From assembly GCA_933228675.1 (NCBI GenBank), contig OW121742.1, forward strand, positions 128,193,983 to 128,257,982: a DNA stretch of 64,000 nucleotides. Direction: 5' to 3'. The position numbers and the translations under genes are program-made. Every line of letters starts with the position of its first letter. Within the stretch, counting starts at the first letter, position 1. Positions 33,331 through 45,432 of the stretch are shown here, piece by piece. The notes beneath the pieces were generated by a model. It was not told the DNA's origin and made no database searches. It saw nothing but the letters and a program-made list of their open reading frames with translations. The stretch is from Stomorhina lunata (lineage: Eukaryota > Arthropoda > Insecta > Diptera > Rhiniidae).

Positions 33331-36300
33331 CTATATCTTAGTCTATGTCTTAGTCTATGTCTTAGTCTATGCCTTAGTCTATGTCTTAGTCTATGACTTA
33401 GTCTATGACTTAGTCTATGACTTAGTGTATGTCATAGTGTATGCCCTAGTCTATGTCTTAGTCTATGTCTTAGTCTATGTCTTAGTCTATGTCTTAGTCT
33501 ATGTCTTAGTCTATGTCTTAGTCTATGTCTTAGTCTATGTCTTAGTCTATGTCTTAGTCTATATCTTAGTCTATGTCTTAGTCTATGTCTTAGTCTATGT
33601 CTTAGTCTATGTCTTAGTCTATGTCTTAGTCTATGTCTTAGTCTATGTCTTAGTCTATGTCTTAGTCTATGTCTTAGTCTATGTCTTAGTCTATGTCTTA
33701 GTCTATGTCTTAGTCTATGTCTTAGTCTATGTCTTAGTCTATGTCTTAGTCTATGTCTTAGTCTATGTCTTAGTCTATGTCTTAGTCTATGTCTTAGTCT
33801 ATGTCTTAGTCTATGTCTTAGTCTATGTCTTAGTCTATGTCTTAGTCTATGTCTTAGTCTATGTCTTAGTCTATGTCTTAGTCTATGTCTTAGTCTATGT
33901 CTTAGTCTATGTCTTAGTCTATGTCTTAGTCTATGTCTTAGTCTATGTCTTAGTCTATGTCTTAGTCTATGTCTTAGTCTATGTCTTAGTCTATGTCTTA
34001 GTCTATATCTTAGTCTATGTCTTAGTCTATGTCTTAGTCTATGCCTTAGTCTATGTCTTAGTCTATGACTTAGTCTATGACTTAGTCTATGACTTAGTGT
34101 ATGTCATAGTGTATGCCCTAGTCTATGTCTTAGTCTATGTCTTAGTCTATGTCTTAGTCTATGTCTTAGTCTATGTCTTAGTCTATGTCTTAGTCTATGT
34201 CTTAGTCTATGTCTTAGTCTATGTCTTAGTCTATGTCTTAGTCTATGTCTTAGTCTATGTCTTAGTCTATGTCTTAGTCTATGTCTTAGTCTATGTCTTA
34301 GTCTATGTCTTAGTCTATGTCTTAGTCTATGTCTTAGTCTATGTCTTAGTCTATGTCTTAGTCTATGTCTTAGTCTATGTCTTAGTCTATGTCTTAGTCT
34401 ATGTCTTAGTCTATGTCTTAGTCTATGTCTTAGTCTATGTCTTAGTCTATGTCTTAGTCTATGTCTTAGTCTATGTCTTAGTCTATGTCTTAGTCTATGT
34501 CTTAGTCTATGTCTTAGTCTATGTCTTAGTCTATGTCTTAGTCTATGTCTTAGTCTATGTCTTAGTCTATGTCTTAGTCTATGTCTTAGTCTATGTCTTA
34601 GTCTATGTCTTAGTCTATGTCTTAGTCTATGTCTTAGTCTATGTCTTAGTCTATGTCTTAGTCTATGTCTTAGTCTATGTCTTAGTCTATGTCTTAGTCT
34701 ATGTCTTAGTCTATGTCTTAGTCTATGTCTTAGTCTATGTCTTAGTCTATGTCTTAGTCTATGTCTTAGTCTATGTCTTAGTCTATGTCTTAGTCTATGT
34801 CTTAGTCTATGTCTTAGTCTATGTCTTAGTCTATGTCTTAGTCTATGTCTTAGTCTATGTCTTAGTCTATGTCTTAGTCTATGTCTTAGTCTATGTCTTA
34901 GTCTATGTCTTAGTCTATGTCTTAGTCTATGTCTTAGTCTATGTCTTAGTCTATGTCTTAGTCTATGTCTTAGTCTATGTCTTAGTCTATGTCTTAGTCT
35001 ATGTCTTAGTCTATGTCTTAGTCTATGTCTTAGTCTATGTCTTAGTCTATGTCTTAGTCTATGTCTTAGTCTATGTCTTAGTCTATGTCTTAGTCTATGT
35101 CTTAGTCTATGTCTTAGTCTATGTGTTAGTCTATGTCTTAGTCTATGTCTTAGTCTATGTCTTAGTGTATGTCTTAGTCTATGTCTTAGTCTATATCTTA
35201 GTCTATGTCTTAGTCTATGTCTTAGTCTATGTCTTAGTCTATGTCTTAGTCTATGTCTTAGTCTCTGTCTTAGTCTAAGACTTAGTCTATGTCTTAGTCT
35301 ATGTCTTAGTCTATATCTTAATCTATGTCTTAGTCTTTGTCTTAGTCTATGTCTTAGTCTATGTCTTAGTCTATGTCTTAGTCTATGTCTTAGTCTTAGT
35401 CTATGTCTTAATCTATGTCTTAGTCTATGTCTTAATCTATGTCTTAGTCTATGTCTTAGTCTATGTCTTAGTCTATGTCTTAGTCTATGTCTTAGTCTAT
35501 GTCTATGTCTTAGTCTATGTCTTAGTCTATGTCTTAGTCTATGTCTTAGTCTATGTCTTAGTCTATGTCTTAGTCTATGTCTTAGTCTATGTCTTAGTCT
35601 ATGTCTTAGTCTATGTCTTAGTCTATGTCTTAGTCTATGTCTTAGTCTATGTCTTAGTCTATGTCTTAGTCTATGTCTTAGTCTATGTCTTAGCCTATGT
35701 CTTAGTCTATGTCTTAGTCTATGTCTTAGTCTATGTCTTAGTCTATGTCTTAGTCTATGTCTTAGTCTATGTCTTAGTCTATGTCTTAGTCTATGTCTTA
35801 GTCTATGTCTTAGTCTATGTCTTAGTCTATGTCTTAGTCTATGTCTTAGTCTATGTCTTAGTCTATGTCTTAGTCTATGTCTTAGTCTATGTCTTAGTGT
35901 ATGTCTTAGTCTATGTCTTAGTCTATATCTTAGTCTATGTCTTAGTCTATGTCTTAGTCTATGTCTTAGTCTATGTCTTAGTCTATGTCTTAGTCTAAGA
36001 CTTAGTCTATGTCTTAGTCTATGTCTTAGTCTATATCTTAATCTATGTCTTAGTCTTTGTCTTAGTCTATGTCTTAGTCTATGTCTTAGTCTATGTCTTA
36101 GTCTATGTCTTAGTCTATGTCTTAGTCTATGTCTTAGTCTATGTCTTAGTCTATGTCTTAGTCTATGTCTTAGTCTATGTCTTAGTCTATGTCTTAGTCT
36201 ATGTCTTAGTCTATGTCTTAGTCTATGTCTTAGTCTATGTCTTAGTCTATGTCTTAGTCTATGTCTTAGTCTATGTCTTAGTCTATGTCTTAGTCTATGT

Positions 36301-37029
36301 CTTAGTCTATGTCTTAGTCTATGTCTTAGTGTATGTCTTAGTCTATGTCTTAGTCTATATCTTAGTCTATGTCTTAGTCTATGTCTTAGTCTATGTCTTA
36401 GTCTATGTCTTAGTCTATGTCTTAGTCTATGTCTTAGTCTGTGTCTTAGTCTAAGACTTAGTCTATGTCTTAGTCTATGTCTTAGTCTATATCTTAATCT
36501 ATGTCTTAGTCTTTGTCTTAGTCTATGTCTTAGTCTATGTCTTAGTCTATGTCTTAGTCTATGTCTTAGTCTATGTCTTAGTCTATGTCTTAGTCTATGT
36601 CTTAGTCTTAGTCTATGTCTTAATCTATGTCTTAGTCTATGTCTTAATCTATGTCTTAGTCTATGTCTTAGTCTATGTCTTAGTCTATGTCTTAGTCTAT
36701 GTCTTAGTCTATGTCTTAGTCTATGTCTATGTCTTAGTCTATGCCTTAGTCTATGTCTTAGTCTATGTCTTAGTCTATGTCTTAGTGTATGTCTTAGTCT
36801 ATGTCTTAGTCTATGTCTTAGTCTATGTCTTAGTCTATGTCTTAGTCTATGTCTTAGTCTATGTCTTAGTCTATGTCTTAGTCTATGTCTTAGTCTTAGT
36901 CTATGTCTTAATCTATGTCTTAGTCTATGTCTTAATCTATGTCTTAGTCTATGTCTTAGTCTATGTCTTAGTCTATGTCTTAGTCTATGTCTTAGTCTAT
37001 GTCTTAGTCTATGTCTTAGTCTATGTCTT
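33331..37029 (+). repeat. 12-bp satellite array, about 308 units, with higher-order structure
   Basis: The unit CTATGTCTTAGT is two related 6-mers (TATGTC and TTAGTC). Variant units show larger duplications. A block with TATATC, GCC, three GACTTAG units and GCCCTAG at about 33331-33450 recurs 672 bases later (about 34003-34122). A CTAAGAC...ATATCTTAATC...CTTTGTC block occurs at 35275, 35995 and 36451 (offsets 720 and 456). A TTAGTCTTAGTC...TTAATC block occurs at 35391, 36603 and 36891. All offsets are multiples of 12. This shows unequal exchange acting on long segments, not only slippage. Confidence 0.97.
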
Positions 37030-40000
37030 TGTTTTTTGCTAAATGATCAAAAATGACATAACCCCTTTTACAAAAAACAATTTAACTTTTCACTCCTACT
37101 CTTGCAGCCATTAATGAAACCTTCAGCAAGTTAGCATAACATCTTAATCACTCAACAATAAAGTTGTGCTAAAATATGTACTCTACCATAAATTTTCCTT
37201 CCGAACAATTATGCCAACAAAAAAACCGTTAATGGGAAATTGCAAGGTAAACAAATGAAGGGAGAAGAAGAACACATTTAAACAAATAACCCAACTTACA
37301 AACTTAGTCGAAAAATTATAAAGAAAGTATCGAGCAATATAAAATACACACAAAAGCATAAATAAACAGGACCATAAAGTCTTTTAATCAAAATAAAAAG
37401 AAAATATAAAAAAATACTGAAAAATAAAATAAATATTCACAAAAGTATTAGGAATAAAGAAAAAAGAAAATTTTTAGAAAAGCAATATAATAATCTAATA
37501 CCTAGAACATGAATATTGAATTAAAATATAGTTTTACTTATAAGACAAACAAAATATGTAGTTAGATTACAGTTCCTGAGGGCTGATGAGCTTAACTTAA
37601 TGGCTACTGATACTTAGGGGATAAATAACGTAAGTAAAATAAAATTGTCAAGTTTTATTTACTCTTGATAAATAGCCATAAATATTTGAAACGAAACATT
37701 AAGACAAGCCCAAATACTTTCAATAAATGTCAGAAACTGCTAAATACTCTTAGTTTTAGTTGTTTTATAAACTAACAAAAGTTTTTGTTAAAAATTACAC
37801 AAAAGATGTTCCTGAAAAACGAATGAGAAAGAAGAATCTAATGAATGGAAACCTCTAATAGTTTGTAAAGTTCAATATTTTTTTAATACAAAAAAGTTTT
37901 TCTTTTCATTGTTTTCTTCAATTTCTTTCAGAGAACTCTGAAATGAAGGTAATGAACAATAAAAGGCAATGAAAATAAATAGTATTCACAAGTTTTATTC
38001 GAAAACTTTGTTGAAGAATAAATTAAAAAAATTTTAATTTACTTTTGAATTCAACATAAGACAACCAAACTATTTTATTTAGAAGAATTGAATCATTCTT
38101 TAAATTTTCAAATAAATTTTAATTTTCAGAAAACTCAGAAGTTAGGCAAAATTTATTTTACGTACTTTAAACCCGTAACAGGTATAAAAAGAAAAATTGC
38201 TGGAAGAGACAAAAGTTGCAAATTAAAGTCAATTAACTTGTTAAAACCGCCACAGAAACAACTATTTCATAAACTTCCTACATAAACGCATACGCTAAGA
38301 AATGAGAAGAAGAAAATAAAGAACTTCGAACTGAACATTTACTCATTCAACAGGAAAGACACAAAGTGACTGATGTGTATGAGTGTTTGAAAACCTGTAT
38401 GATTAAATACACTTCCGGTGCGTTTCCCACTAAAATATTCTCTCTTTTTCTCCTTTTAAACAAAGTATCAAATTTTCTATTAACACTTATTCTCAAGGTA
38501 ACAAATTCACAAAACATGATAATACAGTTTATAAAGCTTTGGTGTTATAACCCAGCAAACAATTGTGGTTACAAAAATTATAAATTAAAATTTGTGCATT
38601 TGTGGAATAAAGATATTTTTCGATCTCTATATAACTTTTGGAGTTTAATTTAATAATAGTGATCTTTCTTAATGGCTTCTGAATGAAGCATTTATTAATA
38701 GAAAAAACTGTTGTGGTAGAAACAAATGATATTGCAAGGTTAGAGTTTCAATGCAGATAAATTTTCTGATAAAATATTTCTAAACATTTTTTTATTAAAA
38801 TTTTAAATTGAATGTTCTATTTAACTATCATCAACTGTAGAGCCGCAAAAAATGAACAAAATTAAAATTTTAAAATATTTTGTTAGGTGGGTTATAGCTG
38901 TCAGCATCGACCCACATTGCAGAATTTCATACTTTGTATTTTAGGTGCAAAATCCAAGTATAATTTCACAAATTCTGTGGTTTTAAACTTGTATAGAATA
39001 TGAAACTAATAAATTTATCAAGGAAAATTTTAGATTTTTGACAGTAAGTTGTCGTATAAAATACTAACCATAAATTGCAAGTAGTTAAAAGTGGTTAAGC
39101 TTGATATTATCCAAAGTACAAATTACTTTTAAAAAGGTTTAATATAAATGAACTATTTTTGCATTTTCTAAATTTCAATTGTTTTCAAATCAGATTTTTT
39201 TTTTTAAACACAAAAGTCTAGTATAAAATGTTTGAGATGATTTAAAATATTTGTCATATTTTTTAGTTAAATTTAAGTACAATTTATATGTATAAACAAA
39301 TTCTCCGTAAATAAATTTAACTGAATATAATATTTTATTTAGTAGCTTTTACTTCCATTAGTCTATCGTTTTATATCAATTACAATTTATATCAACTAAA
39401 ATCCAGTTATTCACATAACACTTTGGCACATAAGCTTCAACTAAACTAAGTTAGATCCTGACAAAATGCTAGATTTCATTCTCTGAAAGGATTTTCTATT
39501 GTACAGTTTTTTTATACAATAATTGCAAAAAGATTGTGAAAAATCCGATTTGGTTGAATTTTTTTAGCTTAAATAAACGTGAAAAAGAGTTTAAAAATTT
39601 ATTGTTGCTGATTGTGCAGAATTGTTGGATTTTTCCCAAAAATTCTACGAAAACAATTGTTTTATTTGTTAACAAATATCTAGGTATAATATAAAATCTG
39701 TTGCTAAACTTTTCTTTTATATATGAGCACGTTTTATCTGGCATTATTTGCAATTACCGGGATTTTCCTTTTGCAACAACAACTTTAAAACAACGTAGAC
39801 AACTTTTAAAGCTCAAGTACATACTTAAATAAATATTACAAAACTTTATTTCGTTAAGAAGTTTAAATGGACCAAAAATTCCTTGATAACAAAATGATAA
39901 AGAAATTAGAAAAAAATACTTGTTATTTGGCATTGGTCATGTTTCCATTAAGCGCTTCCTATCATTAAATTTTATTGAACAAAGTGTGTGTGTCAATGGA

Positions 40001-40052
40001 ATTTGGTATTTATTTAATGGACCTATTGATATTATTATGTGTGAGTTATAAG
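37030..40052. other. Gene-free AT-rich stretch
   Basis: No supportable gene or RNA. Open frames around 38088-38653 and 39496-39753 have Lys/Phe/Asn-rich composition without domains, as expected by chance in such AT-rich DNA. Confidence 0.5.
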
Positions 40053-40067
40053 GCGTAGGCAGCCCAT

Positions 40068-40235
40068 ACCATAAACTACAACTAGACTATGAATTGACAG
40101 TTCGTCAAGTACATTTTAGAGACGTCAAGGTACATTTAAGAAACGTCATGTACATATAAGAAATGTCATGGTACATTTTTTTGATATTTTTTCGTTGCTT
40201 AGTATTTAGAACATATGAACGCAGTCTATGGCCCA
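40068..40235. mobile_element. Short insertion in family X copy A with GCCCATA duplication
   Basis: Copies B and C read straight through from the GCAGCCCATA-type start to ACACCAGAAGCC, whereas here about 165 bases intervene and GCCCATA is present on both sides (about 40062 and 40229). The insert contains three imperfect copies of a GACGTCAAGGTACATTTAAG module. It encodes nothing; a small non-autonomous transposon is likely. Confidence 0.55.
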
Positions 40236-42119
40236 TAACACCAGAAGCCGATGACATTTTGTAATTTTCTTAAATATCACGGTCATTAATAAAACTCGTA
40301 AAAATGAGTATTAAAGCATTCAGTTAGAATTTGGATGTTAGCAAAGTCGGCTTCCAATTAATAGCTACAAAATATGTGACCCGGGCTAAGACTTAAAAAA
40401 ATGCAATGTTTATCTTAAACAGCTAATTTTTCGAAATTTTGTTTTTGAGTTATAAGCCACCTTTTCGTAGACCTGGTCACATATATGGTTCGCCACAACA
40501 CTTTTATTTTTGTTAACATTGTTTGAAATAAATATATCCAAATTAGGAATATTTTTCAAAACTGAAAAAAATCTAATACTAAAAATTCATATATTTTTTA
40601 GAACATTTTTTTATAGAAAAATTTCTGATAAAAATATTTCTCTTTGAAAAATTTTTCGATAAAAATTTCTGTAAAAGCTTTCAAAATAAAATTTTCTAAA
40701 AAAAAATTCTATCAAAAAATTTTCGATAAAAAATTTTTCCTAAAGAAAAATAAATAAAAATATTTTTCTATAGAAAAATTTTTAATAGAAATATTTTTCT
40801 GTAGAAAAAATTTTTGATAAAAAACTTTTCTATAGAGAAATGTTTGATAAAAAAATATATGGAAAATGATAAAAAAAAATTTTCTATAAAAAAATTTTTA
40901 ATACAAAAATTTTCTATAAAAAATTCTTGATGAAAAAAAAATTTTTTCTATAAACAAGTAAGAGTGGTATATTCGGCTTTGCCGAATCTTGGATACCCTT
41001 CACCAATGGCGTTGCAAAAGTACTTAATGTAATTCCTAGCAAAATTTGGTTATACTAGTATTATATGCAAAGAGTCTTTAAAATTAAGAGTCGGAAAAAG
41101 AAAAGCTTTTCGGTGGCGTCATCATCTAGAATAGTTATGCACCCAAAGGTTAGGTTGGGCAGGTTGGGCTTTAACAATGATAAGCCTTAAAATTATAGGG
41201 TATACACTCTTAGTTTTAGATACATACGTGAAATATATAGCTTTTGAATGGATGGATAACAGCTTTGTCGGAAAAGTTATTAAAGATTTACTTATTAATC
41301 TGAAGTTAGTTAATTAATTAAAATGAACACTTCATCAATAATATTTGGGATGTATTGTTCTTTCGATCTGTCCGATGGATGTTTGGAAAGTTTTGCTCTA
41401 GTTCCTTGTGCAATTTTAATGTGATTTAATTTATCAGCATTAAATCGATTCCCGGTCGGGGTTATATGGGAGATTTCACTAAATGTGAATAGAGCTCGCC
41501 CATTTTCAATATTGAACTTTTCAAGAGATCAGAAATACTTTTGTCAAATGTTGTCCCTCTAGAAAGTTTATTTTAGGCGCTATCGCCCTGAATATCAATA
41601 TTGTACAACGTCTTAATACTAAATGTCATCATCGTATCTTAGGCGAAGTTATAAGGGATCAATTGTCTAACGTGAACGGATTTCTCCCAATTGCAATTAA
41701 AAAATTTAAATTTTTGTTGATATGTGAGATACTTACATACATATGTAGGTTTTGAACGGATATCATGTAGTTAGCTGCATTTTTGTACTTCCTAGGAAGA
41801 TTACCTATAATTTGATATATAATACATTCTCAAATGTTATCATAGTGTTCAAAAGTCAGACACAAAATTAAGATTATTGCTAAAATCAGATTTGTGGAGC
41901 TCCTGGATTTTACACAAAATTTTAGGATATTGTCCCACCCTGAATTTTATCATTGTCGATTAAAACACCATCGCTTAAACGCTAAATTATATCTACCACA
42001 AATTACCGAATGCATCAGGATTTAGGTAATCCCCTGCGAAGGACGCTATTAAATTTCATCAAAATAAACACCTGAGATATCGACAAATCAGGAGCTCCAA
42101 AAACTTGACTACAACTGAA

Positions 42120-42220
42120 AAAATTACAGACAGGTAGACGGACGGACAAAAAAACAGACGGACGGACGGACAAACAAACAGACGGACGGACAGACAGACA
42201 AACAGACGGACGGACGGAGG
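42120..42220 (+). repeat. GACGGAC microsatellite
   Basis: Tandem GACGGACGGACA/CAGACA units within family R; a second tract follows at 42960-43035. The position corresponds to the CCGTCCGTC patches of the other R copies. On the minus strand the second tract gives a CLSVCLSVRPS open frame that is only the repeat translated. Confidence 0.8.
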
Positions 42221-42420
42221 TCGCGAAATCGATTCTCCTGCCGATTCTGAGTTGATCGGTACAATTTTAATGGTATTGGTAATCAGATTTGTGGAGTATA
42301 GATTTTAGAAAATCCTCACACAAAGAACGATGTCAAATTTCATCACAATCGGTCCATAAACACCTGAGATATCGCTAAAACAATACTTACAAAATGTAAA
42401 CAAAATTTCTTAGACACATA

Positions 42421-42760
42421 CTTTGGGCAATTTGCTGTACATCAAATGTAGTGTTATGGCGATATCTCAATTGTTTATGGACCGCTTCTGATAAAATTTA
42501 ATAACGTGCTTGGCGGGGGAATTTCCTAAAATCTGATATAAAATTTATGCAGGTCCGTGCTAAAGGAGGATGGTTTTTCCTATTTCTACATTTCATTTTT
42601 TCAACAAACATTCTCTAATGCGAACTTTGGGCAATTTGCGATACATTTAATTCAGTGTTTTGGCGATATCTCAGTTGTTTATGGACCGATTTTGATAAAA
42701 TTTTACAGAGTGCTTTGGGAAACTATTTCCTACAATCTGATATATAACATATTATCACAT
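42421..42760 (+). repeat. Imperfect ~200-bp tandem duplication inside family R
   Basis: ACTTTGGGCAATTTGC followed by GGCGATATCTCAATTGTTTA and TTCCTAAAATCTGATATA recurs 200 bases later with scattered changes (42421 and 42621). A third, more diverged piece of the same module begins near 42865. Confidence 0.65.
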
Positions 42761-42997
42761 GTACACCAGGAGTATCATTTTTATCTTGTTATTTAAAAGT
42801 GTGTTTCAATCAAAAATTTTAAAATTTTCGTCTAATTTTTGGTATTTTTTCGATATTTTCGGTGTTTATAAATCGATTTTAATGAAATTTAATAGCGTTC
42901 ATTGCGGGAGAATTTCCTAAAATCTGATATATAATTTATTTAAGTCCATCCTCCAGGGGCTTCAGAAACTTGATTTCAACAGACAGACAGACAGACG

Positions 42998-43032
<35 letters not shown>

Positions 43033-43700
43033 GGACATCGCTTAATCGATTCTCCTCCCGATTCTGAGTCGATCGGTATAATTTTTATGGGGTCTACGAT
43101 CACTAATAAAAAAATTACAAACGGAATCACAAACTTATAATACCCTTTCACCTATTGGTGAAGGGTATAAAAATGTTTGATCAAAAAATTTTCTATAGAA
43201 AAATTTTTGATAAATAAATTTTGTATTAAAAAATTTTTTATAGAATAATTTTTGATCAAGATATTTAAAAAAATTTTCTATAGAAAAATTTTTGATAAAA
43301 TAAATTTTCTTAAAAAAAATTTTTGATAAATAAAATTTTTTTTTTAAATTTTCTATAAAAAAAATTTTGATTAAAAGTTTTGAAAAAAAAAAATTTTTCT
43401 ATAGAAAAATTTTTATAGAAAAATTTTTAACAAAAAAAATTTGTTGATAAAATTAATTTATTATAGAAAAATTTTTAATTAAAATTTTTTTTTAGAAAAA
43501 TTTTTTATTGAAAATTTTTGTTAGAAAAATTTTTAATTAAAAAATCTTTTATAGATACATTTTTGTTTAAAATATTTAAAAAATAGATTAGAAAACTTAT
43601 TCTTTTTTAAACATCAGAACTACACTTTGAAAAATACCTATTTTAGTTAAAAGTATAAAAAACGGCAACTCTGCCGTTTCTTTGTGGCAACCTCTGGTTA

Positions 43701-45224
43701 TATCATATGTAGATCAAATGCCCGTCTTGGCATCTCTGGGAGAACCGCATTTTAACTGTACAATTTTCCATGGCTTAGGCAAATAAATCAGTCTGAATTT
43801 GACCAATGGCATAAGTTATGTTGGCTCTGGGGACCGCACGAAATCATATAACTTTCATTCATTCAAGTTTCTCGTCCAGATTATCCAATGTGGAATGAGA
43901 TAAGTGGTGACCACATCAACTAATTTAAGCCAAACTCGGCAGCATCTAGTAAGTCGGCTTTTACACACATCATGTTTCAAGTTCAAGTTACAAGTCTTGA
44001 CGGATATATTCCCCATTCTACTTCCTTTACCACTCTTTTCTAAAAAGTTAAGACTTGAATTTGACTTGAAACTTGATGTTTGTAAAATCGAATATAAAAA
44101 TTTATTGCAAAATATTGAGAAAGTATTTGAAGTAAGTATGAGTTTCAAAAAAAATAAAGTAAAAAATCTCAAATATATACCCAGTGTATAATTTTTTATT
44201 ATGTATATGGCTGTTAGTGAATTTATTCAACAAATTTTCCCATTTATTGCTAAGCGAAATTATTAAGAAAACAAAGCTAAAGAATAGTTAAAATAAATAT
44301 AAATTTCAATGCTAAATACGAATATCAACAAAAAATGAAATAAATTATGTTTACGTTGAATGAAGTCTGTCTAAATTTAGACAACTTGAAGAAAAAATTA
44401 ACTTATCTAGACAGATCTTAAAATAGGCACTTTTGATAGCAGGAGTGGGCTACTACATTGAAATTTATATTTACCAACAAGTAATTAACTTATCTCTATA
44501 AACAATTAGAAATTTTAAAGATAATTCACTTTTAAATTTGTATGAATTAAGAATAATGTTTGAATAATTTAGGGAAAATCAGTAAATTAAATGTTTCCTT
44601 AGCTAAATTCAAAGCAAAGTGGGTGCGCGATTATTGAAAATTTACTTTTCGGAAATACAAATATATATGTTAAAAATATTTTTCTAGCATTGGTTGGGTT
44701 TTATCAGTAGCAATAAACATTTTTTGCAGAACCGCCTTGTTTTAAGGAACACTTTTTGTTTGGCTAAGAATAAATAATTTATTTTGTTAGGTTTTATGAA
44801 AAAATCCTAAAATTGTCTAACTTTTTTGCTCAAGGTTGATGAAATATCTATACCTAATAATAACAGATTGATAAAAAAATATCGTCTACTTTACTCTACC
44901 TTAGTAGTCAGTAATGTATGTAGTTGGTTTCCCACTTTAAGGTCCCAAAGTAAACACTCATGCGATGAGTTGCTATTAATCATTTAACATTAGGTTTTAA
45001 ATTGAAAAGAACTTTTCTAACTTTTTATAATCCAATAAATTTGTAGTATGACAATCTCTTTAGTAAGTACTCAAATATGGGGTAACCATTACATAAATGT
45101 AATGGTTATCTGCTGGTGAGTTATTGCTTAACGTAATAAGAAAATAATCTGCTTTAATGGATGTACTCTAGAGTGGTTCGAAAAAAAAGTTGTGTCAGTC
45201 ACCCCCCAGGATTAAAGATAATGT
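43701..45224. other. Gene-free stretch
   Basis: The interval 43855-44190 has open frames on both strands but no recognisable domain. A hairpin TAACCATTACA...TGTAATGGTTA lies at 45083-45108. No gene supported. Confidence 0.45.
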
Positions 45225-45432
45225 AAAAACAATTCTAAAAAAAACTTTTTCATATTTTTGCCACACCTACAAATAAAGCCCTTTTAGTTTTTTGTTCGCT
45301 GTGTCGCCATCTTTAGTCCGATCATTAAGTTTTGTATATCGGTGTAATCTGTAAGGGCTACATTTCTCTCTTTGATAGTTTCTTCCTACCACGTCAATTT
45401 TTAGTCATAACCTTTTAAAACTCGATTCGTAC

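Larger units (their letters stand above)
40952..43172 (+). repeat. Long family R copy nested in family X
   Basis: It starts AAACAAGTAAGAGTGGTATA with the hairpin ATTCGGCTTTGCCGAAT and GGATACCCTTCACCAATGG. It ends with the ACCTATTGGTGAAGGGTATA hairpin near 43150-43170. At 2.2 kb it is the longest R copy here and is the subtype with a TTCGGC hairpin, like 61912. Inside are GACGGACGGACA tracts and a 200-bp duplication (42421-42760). It sits within the AT minisatellite of family X, splitting it into 40560-40950 and 43175-43570. Confidence 0.75.
40053..43700 (+). mobile_element. Family X repeat, copy A, carrying two later insertions
   Basis: The left end GTAGGCAGCCCATA and the following CACCAGAAGCCGATGACATT match copies B (47652) and C (54409, minus strand). 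The right end AACGGCAACTCTGCCG ... TGTGGCAACCTCTGGTTA matches 48481-48536 and 53483-53540. In between lies the CTATAGAAAAATTTTTGATA minisatellite. Two insertions interrupt it: about 40068-40235 and the family R copy at 40952-43172. Without them it would be about 1.2 kb. The ends are weakly inverted (GTAGGCAGCCC against AGAGGTTGCCAC). There is no coding sequence and the class is unknown. Confidence 0.75.

Noticed and set aside
33124..33396. 90-codon frame leading into the satellite
   Set aside because: The N-terminal part has no recognised domain and the C-terminal part is satellite translated as LSLC.
33314..35278. 654-codon open frame encoding (LVYV)n
   Set aside because: It is the 12-bp satellite translated. 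The period is a multiple of three, so one frame stays open mechanically; another + frame gives LSLC repeats and the third is closed by TAG. No start context or non-repeat domain.
36785..37042. Second (LVYV)n frame
   Set aside because: Same satellite after a register shift; not a gene.
42936..43151. Minus-strand frame with CLSVCLSVRPS repeats
   Set aside because: Translation of the GACAGAC/GACGGAC microsatellite within family R.
43855..44191. Overlapping ~100-codon frames on both strands
   Set aside because: Neither shows a domain or splice context; overlapping antisense frames of this size occur by chance.
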